Shown piece by piece: positions 6,629 to 14,341 of a stretch of DNA of 20,663 bases. Position numbers and translations under genes: made by a program. This DNA is from Chloroflexota bacterium (GTDB taxonomy: Bacteria; Chloroflexota; Anaerolineae; Caldilineales; Caldilineaceae). The notes beneath the pieces are model-generated. The model ran no database searches and had not been told where the DNA came from. It saw only the letters and a list, made by a program, of their open reading frames with translations. Positions within the stretch are counted from its first letter, which is position 1, and each line of letters starts with the position of its first letter. The stretch is from contig QEUW01000283.1 of NCBI GenBank assembly GCA_003577005.1, positions 1 to 20,663 on the forward strand, in the 5' to 3' direction.

Positions 6629-7478
6629 ATGAGCACTATCCCCACCAGTGTAACTGAAGAGCAGTTCAACGCCCATATCTTGCCCTATCTGAGTACGGCC
6701 AAACGTGGGTTCGTATGCCAAATCCCGCTGTACAAGGTCTTCAACTACATCCTGTACCGGCTGCACACAGGGTGCCAGTGGCGGCAGCTACCGATTGCCC
6801 CGGACCCGAACGACCCGAAAAAAAGAAATCAGTTGGCAGGCGGTGTACTACCACTTTCGCAAATGGAGCGCCGACGGGAGTCTGGAGCGGGTCTGGCAGG
6901 CCAGCATTCAAACGGTACGGGCCGACCTTGACGTGAGCGAGTTGAACCTGGATGGCAGCCATGCCCTGGCCAAGAAGGGTGGTGAGAGTGTGGCCTATCA
7001 GGGTCGCAAGCGCGCCAAGACCAGCAACATCCTGCCCCTCATGGATGCCAACGGCTACATCCTGGCTTCGACAGGCATCATTGCGGGCAACCACCATGAC
7101 GCCTTCAACCTGCAGACCCATCTCCAGGCTGCTTTCAAGAGCATGAAGCGCTTGGGACTGACCATCGCCGGGGCGTTTTTCAACGCTGACAGTGCCTTCG
7201 ACACCCGTGAAGCCCGCCAGGTCTGCTTCAACCATGGCTTGATCCCCAACATCGCCGAGAACAAGCGCAACCGCAAAACCCCCAAACGTGGGCGCAAACG
7301 TTTGTTCAACGCTGCGGTTTACAAGCATCGCTTTGCTACCGAACACAGCTTTGCCTGGGTCGATAAGTTCCGAGCTTTGCTCATCCGCTTTGACCGTAAG
7401 GACGCCCACTTCCTGGGTGCTCACCATATCGCATTCGCTATGATCAACCTGCGCCATGTTCTTGCACAGAAAGTTTGA
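6629..7478 (+). CDS. IS5-family DDE transposase, two overlapping frames
   Basis: Cut-and-paste transposase. ATG 6629 with AAAGGTG upstream opens frame one, whose N-terminal domain (LPYLSTAKRGF, YILYRLHTGCQWRQLP) is typical of IS4/IS5-type proteins. After seven As and a G (6818-6825) the homology continues one base further on (KEISWQAVYYHFRKW) and runs to 7478. The catalytic triad is visible as LNLDGS, then FNADSAFD, then ATEHSFAW. The joined product would be about 282 aa, a normal size. Joining needs a +1 (or -2) shift, or loss of one A by slippage. Several IS5 groups use such A-run frameshifts, but a simple one-base insertion that inactivated the gene is equally possible. Confidence 0.9.
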
Positions 7479-7486
7479 ATCAGTTC
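7470..7486 (-). repeat. Right terminal inverted repeat of the IS
   Basis: AAAGTTTGAATCAGTTC, partner of the left end at 6553-6569. It contains the transposase stop codon. Confidence 0.9.
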
Positions 7487-7546
7487 GATTGATCACCTTA
7501 TGGCGCTTGTCAAAGCCAAAGCCCGGCTCAAACGGCTGGGGCGTGC

Positions 7547-7972
7547 GTGACGTATATCCCCGCAAATCTTCGCCGTCTCGTCATCGCACGGGCCGGTGAT
7601 TGCTGTGAGTATTACCGTGTCGGACAGGCCGGCCGCGTCATCGACTTTGCCGTGGATCACATCATTGCTGAGAAACATGCCGGCCCGACTGAGGCAGACA
7701 ACTTGTGTTTGAGTTGCTACTGGTGCAACAGTCACAAAGGCAGCGATATCAGTTCAGTAGACTGGGATGGGGCAGGGGAGGTCACGCCGCTGTTCAATCC
7801 GCGGAAACACGACTGGGCTGACCACTTTCAGCTTCGTGGCGCGATCATCCAACCTCTGACGCCAGAAGGGCGCGTGACAGCTCGGTTGCTACGTTTCAAT
7901 GATCCTCAGCGGATTTTGGAGCGCGAGATGCTGTTGCGGCTCGGCGAGTATCCCTGTCAGCCTCCCGAATAA
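7547..7972 (+). CDS. HNH endonuclease, possible toxin of a split pair
   Basis: 141 aa from GTG 7547, which overlaps the stop of the antitoxin-like gene. The HNH pattern is clear: VDHIIAEKHAG (His strand), EADNLCLSCYWCN (Asn helix with Cys-x-x-Cys) and NSHKGSD. The PLFNPRKHDWADHF and TPEGRVTARLLRFNDPQRILE blocks are typical of a family common in cyanobacteria and Chloroflexota. The first zinc knuckle, normally CEYC, reads CEYY, so one ligand seems lost. With the upstream partner split by the IS, the nuclease may now be uncontrolled, unexpressed or inactive. The transposon could also supply read-through transcription. The toxin role is an inference from pairing. Confidence 0.85.
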   Translation: MTYIPANLRRLVIARAGDCCEYYRVGQAGRVIDFAVDHIIAEKHAGPTEADNLCLSCYWCNSHKGSDISSVDWDGAGEVTPLFNPRKHDWADHFQLRGAIIQPLTPEGRVTARLLRFNDPQRILEREMLLRLGEYPCQPPE

Positions 7973-8100
7973 GCGTCGCGGTGGGATGGCTCGGGGACAC
8001 GGCGAAGGACGCGCGGTGCTGCAGGCGACCCCCTATTCTGTTCGTTCATACAGCACCCGGGCACTATAGCTGCTGCACTGTGCCTTCAACTCAGGCGGCA

Positions 8101-9249
8101 TCATTGGCTCTTGCGCTTCTGGCGATAGCGCTTGACCCGCCCCCGCGTGCTCGCCCGATCACGCTCGCGCTCGTATGCGCGCCTGCATTCGTCGCTGCAG
8201 AGTGTCGGCGCCCGACCAGGATAGCGGCGAAGTGTCACCACGCGACCACACTGCTTGCAGACGATGGTGTATTCCTTCATCGGCATTTCACGGCGGTGCG
8301 TCGGCGTCTCCACTGTAACGGTTATCTTGCTCATCTGTGCCGTATCATCGTTTAGAATATCGCGCTCAAACTCAGTGAGTTCTTTGTCGCCGAGCCGGGT
8401 GAGGTCACTCAGCGCGTTTCGCCGCGTGTCAAAGATGAAGTACTCGGACAGTGAACCGAGCGGATAGCGTGCTTCCCGGTAGCGGTGCGTGAAATAGAGT
8501 TCGACGGCGCCGCGGTGACGCAGCGCGCGCAGCGGTTCGATCTGCACATCGCCGAGCTGCGCCGACAAGTCGTGCGTGATCTCGACCAGTCGCTCAGCCA
8601 GCGGGCGCATGGTTACGCCGATCTTGTACAGCTTGCCCGCCGCGTGGCTAATTTCGAGAAAATACAGCGAGCACAACAGCACGCGCCGCCATTGGGCGCG
8701 GTACAGTCGCAGGTCCGTAACGGCTATCTTGTGTGTCTCACTCTCTGGCTGCGCGCGCTGGACGTTGTACTCAAGCTGGTCATGCTTTTGCTTGATTAAG
8801 CCGTCCTGAATGGCAGCGAACGAGGCGAGCGACACCTCGCCGAACGGAACCCGGCCGAGCGGCGTCAACTCGTCTTGCCGTGACCACTCGTTGTAAGTTA
8901 TCAGCCCACGATCTTTCAGCCGACGAAACACACGCGCATTGTGCCAGCCATAGTTCCGCGCCGCGCTAGGAGCGATCGCGTCGTGGAACCCCTGGAGCAC
9001 TTCCCACTCCCGGCCGGAGAGGTTGAGGCCAAAGCGATCATACGCAGGTAGCGCGATCACATCGTCAGCACGAGCGCTAGGCTGACACGTCGCGCCTGCA
9101 TGCGCGAAATGGTGTGCTACTCGCTGCCCTTTGCGTGCCAGAAGCGCACCACCACAGTAGGGGCATATCACGTCCGTGAGCCTTCCGCGGCCTACCTGGT
9201 CAATGTAGACCAATTCACCAGCCGAGTTGACGCCATAGGGCAGAAGCAT
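8101..9249 (-). CDS. Predicted nuclease: CoiA-like zinc ribbon plus T5orf172 (GIY-YIG-like) domain
   Basis: 382 aa, ATG 9249 with GAGG six bases upstream. Residues 29-55 hold CPYC, then RKGQRVAHHFAH, the pattern at the front of CoiA-like competence proteins. The middle (about 70-165) is helical and winged-helix-like, with GLNLSGREWEVLQGF and RRLKDRGLITYNEWSR. Residues about 195-275 (LYKIGVTMRPLAERLVEI, then GAVELYFTHRYREARYPLG) match the T5orf172/MUG113 domain, a GIY-YIG relative. The C-terminus carries a second four-Cys cluster (CKQCG, then CSDECRRAYERERDR) and a very basic tail. It stands alone on this strand between the HNH gene and the recombinase. Function is unknown; DNA processing or defence is plausible from domains and location. 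Confidence 0.75.
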   Translation of the reverse strand: MLLPYGVNSAGELVYIDQVGRGRLTDVICPYCGGALLARKGQRVAHHFAHAGATCQPSARADDVIALPAYDRFGLNLSGREWEVLQGFHDAIAPSAARNYGWHNARVFRRLKDRGLITYNEWSRQDELTPLGRVPFGEVSLASFAAIQDGLIKQKHDQLEYNVQRAQPESETHKIAVTDLRLYRAQWRRVLLCSLYFLEISHAAGKLYKIGVTMRPLAERLVEITHDLSAQLGDVQIEPLRALRHRGAVELYFTHRYREARYPLGSLSEYFIFDTRRNALSDLTRLGDKELTEFERDILNDDTAQMSKITVTVETPTHRREMPMKEYTIVCKQCGRVVTLRRYPGRAPTLCSDECRRAYERERDRASTRGRVKRYRQKRKSQ

Positions 9250-9383
9250 AGCAGCCTCAAAAGCAAGATAGCCGTTACATGTCAGGATAGCACAGAAAAT
9301 TGGGTTACGTGTGAACGTGCGCCCGTTATGTTACAGCGTGCGACTGGCTTGGAGTCTTCCTGTCAATGGCAGAGCACAGCGGA

Positions 9384-10362
9384 TCAGCCATAGCGCACCC
9401 GACCTGCCTTGCGGCGCTGGCGCGCGTCAACCGAAACAGCATAGTTGTCGAGGGTTGTGCTGGCGTTCTCGTGGCCCAGTTGCGCCTGAACGTGGTGAAC
9501 GGCGTCACCAGTGGCGAGCAGTTCGGTTGCAAGCGTTCGGCGCAAGTCGTGCGGTTTTAGGTGGCCGAGTCCGGCTGCTTTGGCCAGGCTGGCTACCACC
9601 CGCCAGATGGTGGTGGTATCTACCGGCCGATCTCCCGTAAACACGCCCCCGCGCCGTACCCTGACCACGACATAGTTGTATCCGGGCGGCTGTTCTCGCT
9701 GCCAGGCTTTGAGTGCCTCTAACGCTGCCTGCGAGTAGATGGCGGCCTCGCGGGCCTTGTCGCCTTTGCCATGCCGCACCGTGATGACCCCGTTCGCAAA
9801 GTCAATGTCACGCCAGCGGAGGGCGGCGAGCTCTGCTCGGCGTAGTCCGGTCAGCAGCAAGGTTGCCACAATCGCGTAATCGCGTTTGGCCTTGATGCGT
9901 TCGTGGTCTTCGGCCTCTGCGACCCGGCGTTGGGCTTCGCGCAGCAGGCGATCCGCTTCGGCCGGTGAGAGCGCCCGGCGCTGCCGCTCCTGTCCGGTGT
10001 CGGTTGCCGCGTATTTGGACTTGAACAGCTTGAGGCTGTCGTAGGCGGCCTTGCGGAATGGATTGCCCGGGTCGGCGATCGCTGCCACTTCAGCGAGCTT
10101 GCGCAGCGCGGACAACCGCCGCTGTTGAGTTGATTTTGAGCCGGGGGTAACGGTCAGGAAGTCGCGCACGGTCGAGAAGTTCAGATCGAGCGGGTCAATC
10201 CCGACGCTCTGTGCATAGCGCAGCCAACACCCGCGCGCTGGACGGCGCCACCATGCCAGGCACGGTGGGATCGTCCGGCGCGATCATCTTGACAAGCTGG
10301 TTGAAGGCCTGCGTGCTTTCAAGCGCGTTGAATGGGGCATTTGTCAGGGCGTTTTCGTTCAC
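9384..10362 (-). pseudogene. Tyrosine recombinase/integrase with a frameshift near 10225
   Basis: The catalytic domain is intact, with Arg in GLRRAEL, Lys in HGKGDKAR, HDLRR, LGHENAST and the tyrosine in TLDNYAV. The N-terminal SAM-like domain starts at GTG 10362 (VNENALTNAPFNALESTQAF) and continues to SSARV. The homologous continuation WLRYAQSVGIDPLDLNFSTV is one frame over. Removing one T of the GTGTTGG (minus strand, about 10224-10228) restores a single frame of about 325 codons. Without the shift, only the shorter frame from about 10169 remains, lacking most of the arm-binding domain. This is either a sequencing error or a recent inactivation. It would catalyse integration or excision of the accessory region. 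Confidence 0.85.
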
Positions 10363-10385
10363 AGGTCACTGATCTTTCGCCATAG

Positions 10386-10421
10386 AATAACGCACGGAAA
10401 TTCTTATTTACATGCGTTATT
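10386..10421. repeat. 9-bp inverted repeat upstream of the integrase
   Basis: AATAACGCA (10386-10394) and TGCGTTATT (10413-10421), perfect arms with an 18-bp spacer, 24 bp before the integrase GTG. It could be an operator for the integrase promoter or a recombinase binding site. Confidence 0.55.
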
Positions 10422-10438
10422 TTAACTCAAAAAATAGG

Positions 10439-10488
10439 GCGGTCAAATCCGATCACCCAATGCAATCGTAGTAATCGGACTTGACCGC
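10439..10488. repeat. 15-bp inverted repeat between integrase and LacI remnant
   Basis: GCGGTCAAATCCGAT (10439-10453) and ATCGGACTTGACCGC (10474-10488), 14 of 15 pairs matched around a 20-nt loop. It lies 22 bp past the LacI-remnant stop, so it may terminate the leftward metal operon. Its position beside the integrase also makes it a candidate attachment-site core. There is no T-run. Confidence 0.6.
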
Positions 10489-10509
10489 ACAGCAGGTTGC
10501 GGCCAAACA

Positions 10510-10971
10510 CTAACTCGCGGCGGGCGCAGTGGAATTGCGGATTATGAGTTCGGGGGCTACATAAATCCGGGTTTGGAGCAAGTGTTCAGACTCAGGGTCT
10601 TCAATCAAATCCATAAGCAGCTTGAGCGCTGCCTCAGCGATTACGTCATTCGGGATGCGAACGGTGGTCAACTCCGGATATGTAATCAACGCTTCATGTT
10701 GATCGCCATATCCCACAATCGAGATATCGTCAGGAACGCGCAACCCTAACCGGTAAACTGCCTTGAGCACGTCTGCGGCATACCCGTCGCTCGCGCAGAA
10801 GATTGCGGTCGGACGGTGTTTCTGCGCGACGAGGCGATACGCATGCTCGGTGGCAGCGTGCCGGATCTGCTCGACAAAGTTTGTCATCTCAGGGGTATAC
10901 GGAATTTGCCCTAGATCGGACACCAATTCTTCGTGGAACGGCAGTCCATGTGCTTGCAAATAAGGTTTCAC
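10510..10971 (-). pseudogene. Truncated LacI-family sugar-binding domain
   Basis: 153 codons from a GTG that overlaps the response-regulator stop (GTGA). The sequence (RPTAIFCASDGYAADVLKAV, LRVPDDISIVGYGD, YPELTTVRIPNDVIAEAALK) is the C-terminal half of a LacI/GalR effector domain. The DNA-binding helix-turn-helix and the first half of the periplasmic-binding fold, normally about 180 residues, are missing. The homology starts abruptly at KPYLQAHGLPFHEELV. It therefore looks like a remnant left by a rearrangement that joined it to the end of the regulator gene. It could still be translated by coupling as a free half-domain, but a function is unlikely. Confidence 0.75.
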
Positions 10972-11663
10972 GCCGGTTGGTCGTCAAATTTATAGCCGAC
11001 GCCCCGCACTGTGACCACAAACTGCGGGTTGGCCGGATCGGGTTCGAGCTTTTGCCGGATATGCCCGATATGCACGTCCACCACGCGCTCATCCCCGTAG
11101 AAATCGTAACCCCACACCTGCTGGAGTAATTGCTCCCGGCTGAAGACCAGACCAGCATAACGGGCGAGTGTGATGAGCAGCTTAAACTCGAGCGCGGTCA
11201 AATCAATGCACTCGTCATCACGCCAGACCTCGTGGCGCTGACCGTCAATTCGAATATGGGCAAACTGGAGGGGACGCTCGTCATCACCCCCAGTATTGCG
11301 ACCGCGCTTGAGGATCGCTTTGACCCGCGCTACCAGTTCGCGCGGGCTGAACGGTTTGGTGGCGTAATCATCCGCGCCGACCGTCAAGCCGATCACCCGG
11401 TCAGTTTCTTCAGAACGGGAGGTCAGCAGCAGGACGTAAACGTCTGACTCACGGCGGATCTGCTGCAAGACCTCTAACCCATCTATCCCCGGCAGCATGA
11501 TATCCAGCACCACCAGATCAGGCTGGTAACGTCGAAAGGCCGCTAACCCTTGCGTCCCGTCGGCGGCGCAGTAAACCGCATAATTTTCAGCGGTCAGGTA
11601 GGCGTCAAGCAGGTTTCGAATATTTTCTTCGTCGTCTACGACAAGAATCGAGGGCATAATCAT
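10968..11663 (-). CDS. OmpR/PhoB-type response regulator
   Basis: 231 aa. Receiver domain at about 1-120: ILVVDDEE (acidic pocket), DLVVLDIMLPGIDG (phospho-acceptor Asp), LLLTSRSEE (Thr/Ser switch) and YATKPFSPREL (conserved Lys). The C-terminal winged helix (LTALEFKLLITLARYAGLVF, RVVDVHIGHIRQKLEPDP, VRGVGYKF) is full length. AGGAAT precedes ATG 11663. It lies 75 bp downstream of the P-type ATPase on the same strand, so it may be the last intact gene of that operon. No histidine kinase is in the window. A 14-bp near-palindrome overlaps its upstream region. It probably controls a metal or envelope response, but the target is unknown. Confidence 0.92.
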   Translation of the reverse strand: MIMPSILVVDDEENIRNLLDAYLTAENYAVYCAADGTQGLAAFRRYQPDLVVLDIMLPGIDGLEVLQQIRRESDVYVLLLTSRSEETDRVIGLTVGADDYATKPFSPRELVARVKAILKRGRNTGGDDERPLQFAHIRIDGQRHEVWRDDECIDLTALEFKLLITLARYAGLVFSREQLLQQVWGYDFYGDERVVDVHIGHIRQKLEPDPANPQFVVTVRGVGYKFDDQPA

Positions 11664-11668
11664 TATTC

Positions 11669-11682
11669 CTGTTCCAGAACAG
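11669..11682. promoter_or_regulatory. Near-palindrome upstream of the response regulator
   Basis: CTGTTCCAGAACAG: 6-bp arms CTGTTC/GAACAG around a 2-bp centre, five bases before the ATG codon. It overlaps the ribosome-site region and could be an operator or a translational control site. Confidence 0.4.
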
Positions 11683-11738
11683 AGCCAAGGTACGGCCTCA
11701 CCCTAGCTCAATCTTGTCCTTTCATGTCCGATGGAGTG

Positions 11739-13865
11739 TTATGCTCGTAACATACGCAAGCCACTGCCAATCACGACAAACTCGCTGATTTCATGACCCA
11801 ATACGGCCACAGGAAGTGAAAACACGCCCGCGATCGCACCAACTACCAACGCCCCAATCACTAATGTAGACAGAGCCAAATTCTGATTCACCACAGATTG
11901 GTTGCGGCGCGCAAGGTTGAGCGCATACACCAGCTTACTCAAGTCATCGGCCATCAGCGCCACATCGGCAGTTTCCAGCGCCACATCAGTACCTGCCGCT
12001 CCCATAGCTACGCCTACCGAGGCTTCAGCCAGAGCCGGAGCGTCATTGACACCGTCGCCAACCATCGCTACATGACCGTGGCGTCTGGTCAAGGTTCGCA
12101 CTTGTGCCACCTTGTCTTCTGGTTTCAGGTCGGCGTAGAACTCGTCAACACCGACTTCGCGTGCAATCGCCTGGGCAGCCCGTTCGTTATCGCCAGTGAG
12201 CATGACAACTCGGTATCCCATTTGATGCAATTCCGCAATCGCCTGCCGTGCGTTGTTTCGGACAGTGTCTCGAATAGCGATCAGGCCCCAGAGCGTTTCT
12301 TTTGTACCTACGACGACGACGGTTTTGCCCTCGCTTTGCAGCCGGACGATATCCTCCTGCCAAGCGGTGATGTCAATTTGTAGCCGGTCTTGGAATAGTG
12401 CCGGACTGCCGACCATAACGGTATCTCCGTCCACTCGCGCTGATGCGCCCGCTCCTGGCAGGGCTTGAAAATCAGCAATCTCTACCGGCGCTACCGCCTG
12501 AGCCTCAGCGTGCTGCACAATGGCTCTGGCCAGCGGGTGTTCGCTACGGCGCTCAATTCCGGCAGCAATACCTAACACATCCTGAACAGTGTGCGGTTGA
12601 GTCCCCTGTTCAGATGTGGTCAGTAGTATATCAGTTACTTCAGGCTTCCCACGCGTAATCGTGCCGGTCTTGTCCAATGCCACCACTTTGATCTTCGCCA
12701 GTTCTTCGACATAGGTGCCCCCTTTAATGAGCACACCTTTGCGCGCTGCGGTTCCCAGTGTAGCCACCAGGGTGATAGGAATCGATATCACCAACGCGCA
12801 GGGTGCTGCCGCCACGATAAACACAACCGCTCGCATCAGCCAGGTATCGAATGAGACCGCGAACAACAACGGTGGAAGAACGGCCATGAGGACCCCCGTG
12901 AGCAGCACCAGCGGGCTATAGCGTGCGCCAAAGCGCTCAATAAAGCGTTGGCTCTGTCCCTTTCGCTCTTGAGCTTCTTCCACCATTTTGATGATGCGCG
13001 CAATCGTATTGTCAGAAGCCGTTTTTGTTACCTGCACTTCCAGAGCGCCTTCAACGTTGAGTGTTCCCGCATACACTGTGTCCCCCGGATGTTTGACAAC
13101 TGGGGCACTTTCGCCCGTAACCGGGGCCTGGTTGACACTTGACTGTCCGATTATGATCTCGCCATCTGTGGCAATGGATTGGCCGGGCTTAACAATAAAC
13201 ACATCACCTATCTGCAAATCCTCTACCGGAACTTCAACTTCCCGCTCACCCCGTTTTACTAACGCCACTTTTGGGGTTAGATCCATCAGAGCCTTGATCG
13301 CCGAGCGCGTCTTTTCTTCAGTGTATCCCTCCGCAGCCTCGGATATGGAATACAGGAACGCTAACATAGCGCCTTCGGCTGGCTCTCCCATCAACGTGGC
13401 AACGACCGCGGCGATGAGCATGAGCAGTTCAATCCCGATTTCACGCTCAAAAATGAGTTCTTCGAGCGCTTCGCGGCCAAAGAAATAGCCACCCATAATC
13501 AGCGAGAGACTGTATGCGACCAAGGGAATGAGTTCGGCAGCGCCCGCCTGCCCCACCAACCAACCAACGAGTAGAAGTACACCGGACGCAACTGACATCA
13601 ACACTTTGGGATTCTTCCAGGGTTTGGGTTGCTCAGGTATCACACGCCCTGTCTGTGGAGGGAATCCCAGTTCGTCTAACTTATCGCGTAGCACATCGGG
13701 TGTTGTCTCTGATGGGTCAAATGTCAGCGAAACTTTAGCTGACTTAGGATACACGATGAGATCCACCAGGCCATTGAGATCCTTCATGCCCCGCTGAATC
13801 GCAGCAGCATCATGCTCACAATCCAAATTTCTAACGTAGATTTCGGTTTGAACCGTAGTTTTCAT
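11739..13865 (-). CDS. P1B-type heavy-metal-exporting ATPase with unusual metal-site motifs
   Basis: 708 aa integral-membrane cation pump. An N-terminal HMA-like domain (residues 1-70) has a single cysteine in LDCEHDA instead of CxxC. TGES lies at 250-253, DKTGT at 398-402 (phosphorylated Asp 398), and MLTGDN and MVGDGVNDAPAL follow. The membrane metal motif is APC (354-356), where Zn/Cd pumps have CPC and Co-type pumps SPC. The last helix carries HEISEF (691-696), where the P1B-4 group has HEGST. Metal specificity is therefore unclear: Cd, Zn, Pb or Co are possible. It lies 39 bp after the CmtR-like sensor and is surely co-transcribed with it, pointing to toxic-metal efflux. Confidence 0.92.
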   Translation of the reverse strand: MKTTVQTEIYVRNLDCEHDAAAIQRGMKDLNGLVDLIVYPKSAKVSLTFDPSETTPDVLRDKLDELGFPPQTGRVIPEQPKPWKNPKVLMSVASGVLLLVGWLVGQAGAAELIPLVAYSLSLIMGGYFFGREALEELIFEREIGIELLMLIAAVVATLMGEPAEGAMLAFLYSISEAAEGYTEEKTRSAIKALMDLTPKVALVKRGEREVEVPVEDLQIGDVFIVKPGQSIATDGEIIIGQSSVNQAPVTGESAPVVKHPGDTVYAGTLNVEGALEVQVTKTASDNTIARIIKMVEEAQERKGQSQRFIERFGARYSPLVLLTGVLMAVLPPLLFAVSFDTWLMRAVVFIVAAAPCALVISIPITLVATLGTAARKGVLIKGGTYVEELAKIKVVALDKTGTITRGKPEVTDILLTTSEQGTQPHTVQDVLGIAAGIERRSEHPLARAIVQHAEAQAVAPVEIADFQALPGAGASARVDGDTVMVGSPALFQDRLQIDITAWQEDIVRLQSEGKTVVVVGTKETLWGLIAIRDTVRNNARQAIAELHQMGYRVVMLTGDNERAAQAIAREVGVDEFYADLKPEDKVAQVRTLTRRHGHVAMVGDGVNDAPALAEASVGVAMGAAGTDVALETADVALMADDLSKLVYALNLARRNQSVVNQNLALSTLVIGALVVGAIAGVFSLPVAVLGHEISEFVVIGSGLRMLRA

Positions 13866-13904
13866 GGCGTAACAAGCTTTCCTTAACAGTGAAATGGCGA
13901 GATG

Positions 13905-14273
13905 TCACAGTTGGCTTTCGCCGGTCGATTCAGCTGAAGAAGGTACGTTGTAACGGGTACATTCGTAGACACCTCGTGCCACATCGGCCACAAGATCCTC
14001 AGCCAGTTTGAGTAGGGTGGCAACCCGGTCATCACTTAAACGATATGTCACAGAACGACCAGATTGCTCTGATATAACCAGCCCGCAGTCCCGGAGACAA
14101 GCAAGGTGATTTGATGTGTTGGACTGCGACAACCCGGTTGCCTCCACGATTTCACTAACTGACAATGGCTCTTTCACAAGCGCCTCAAGGATACCCAGGC
14201 GGGAAGGATCACTAAATCCACGAAATAGCTTAGCGTGCAAAGCCAATCGGTCTTTATCAGCAGCCAACAGCAT
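13905..14273 (-). CDS. ArsR-family metal sensor, CmtR-like
   Basis: 122 aa from ATG 14273 (GAGG six bases upstream; a longer frame starts at 14306 but runs through the dyad and ribosome site). Winged-helix repressor released by metal. The recognition helix SQSNTSNHLACLRDCGLV carries C59 and C63, and C105 lies in YECTRYN. These match in spacing the Cd/Pb ligands C57, C61 and C102 of mycobacterial CmtR. The expected signal is Cd or Pb. A near-consensus promoter and a 28-bp dyad lie directly upstream, so it is probably autoregulated and controls the ATPase behind it. Assignment to ArsR is firm; the metal is inferred from cysteine spacing. Confidence 0.92.
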   Translation of the reverse strand: MLLAADKDRLALHAKLFRGFSDPSRLGILEALVKEPLSVSEIVEATGLSQSNTSNHLACLRDCGLVISEQSGRSVTYRLSDDRVATLLKLAEDLVADVARGVYECTRYNVPSSAESTGESQL

Positions 14274-14284
14274 AAACACCTCAC

Positions 14285-14312
14285 ATATCATCACATCAGC
14301 AATCAATGATAT
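14285..14312. promoter_or_regulatory. Dyad operator candidate for the CmtR-like sensor
   Basis: ATATCAT (14285-14291) and ATGATAT (14306-14312) with a 14-bp spacer, immediately downstream of the -10 box and before the start codon. This is the expected place for an ArsR-type operator. Confidence 0.6.
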
Positions 14313-14341
14313 ATCTTATTCCTCTAAAGTCTTTCTGTCAA
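14313..14341 (-). promoter_or_regulatory. Sigma-70-type promoter for the CmtR-like operon
   Basis: On the minus strand TTGACA (14341-14336), a 17-bp spacer, then TAAGAT (14318-14313). The -35 is perfect and the -10 near consensus. Transcription would start inside the dyad. Confidence 0.75.

Larger units (their letters stand above)
6553..7486 (+). mobile_element. IS5-family insertion sequence, complete (934 bp)
   Basis: The ends are GAACTGGTTCAAACTTT at 6553-6569 and its inverted copy at 7470-7486, with one mismatch in 17. The flanks carry GAT at 6550-6552 and 7487-7489, a 3-bp target duplication. It encodes one transposase in two frames. The restored reading frame of the target gene confirms the boundaries to the base. 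The transposase stop lies inside the right terminal repeat. Confidence 0.92.
6359..7550 (+). pseudogene. Antitoxin-like small gene split by an insertion sequence
   Basis: The 5' part runs from ATG 6359 (GGGGAGA ribosome site) to 6552; the 3' part is 7490-7550. Removing the IS and one GAT duplicate gives an uninterrupted 84-residue frame that crosses the junction as DEFLQ-IDHLMALVKAKARL and ends at TGA 7548-7550. The restored pattern (TLQERAQYLLDKKRGEGLTP, EMDEFL, then a basic LVKAKARL tail) resembles small proteins I recall from cyanobacteria and Chloroflexota next to HNH endonuclease genes. Its stop overlaps the HNH start in a GTGA, so the pair was translationally coupled. The antitoxin role is inferred from that pairing. 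The split copy now reads into the IS and ends at 6622, replacing its last 20 residues. Confidence 0.8.

Noticed and set aside
6741..7565. Long minus-strand open frame opposite the transposase
   Set aside because: It is the complement of the transposase gene, has no family motifs, and crosses the IS right end.
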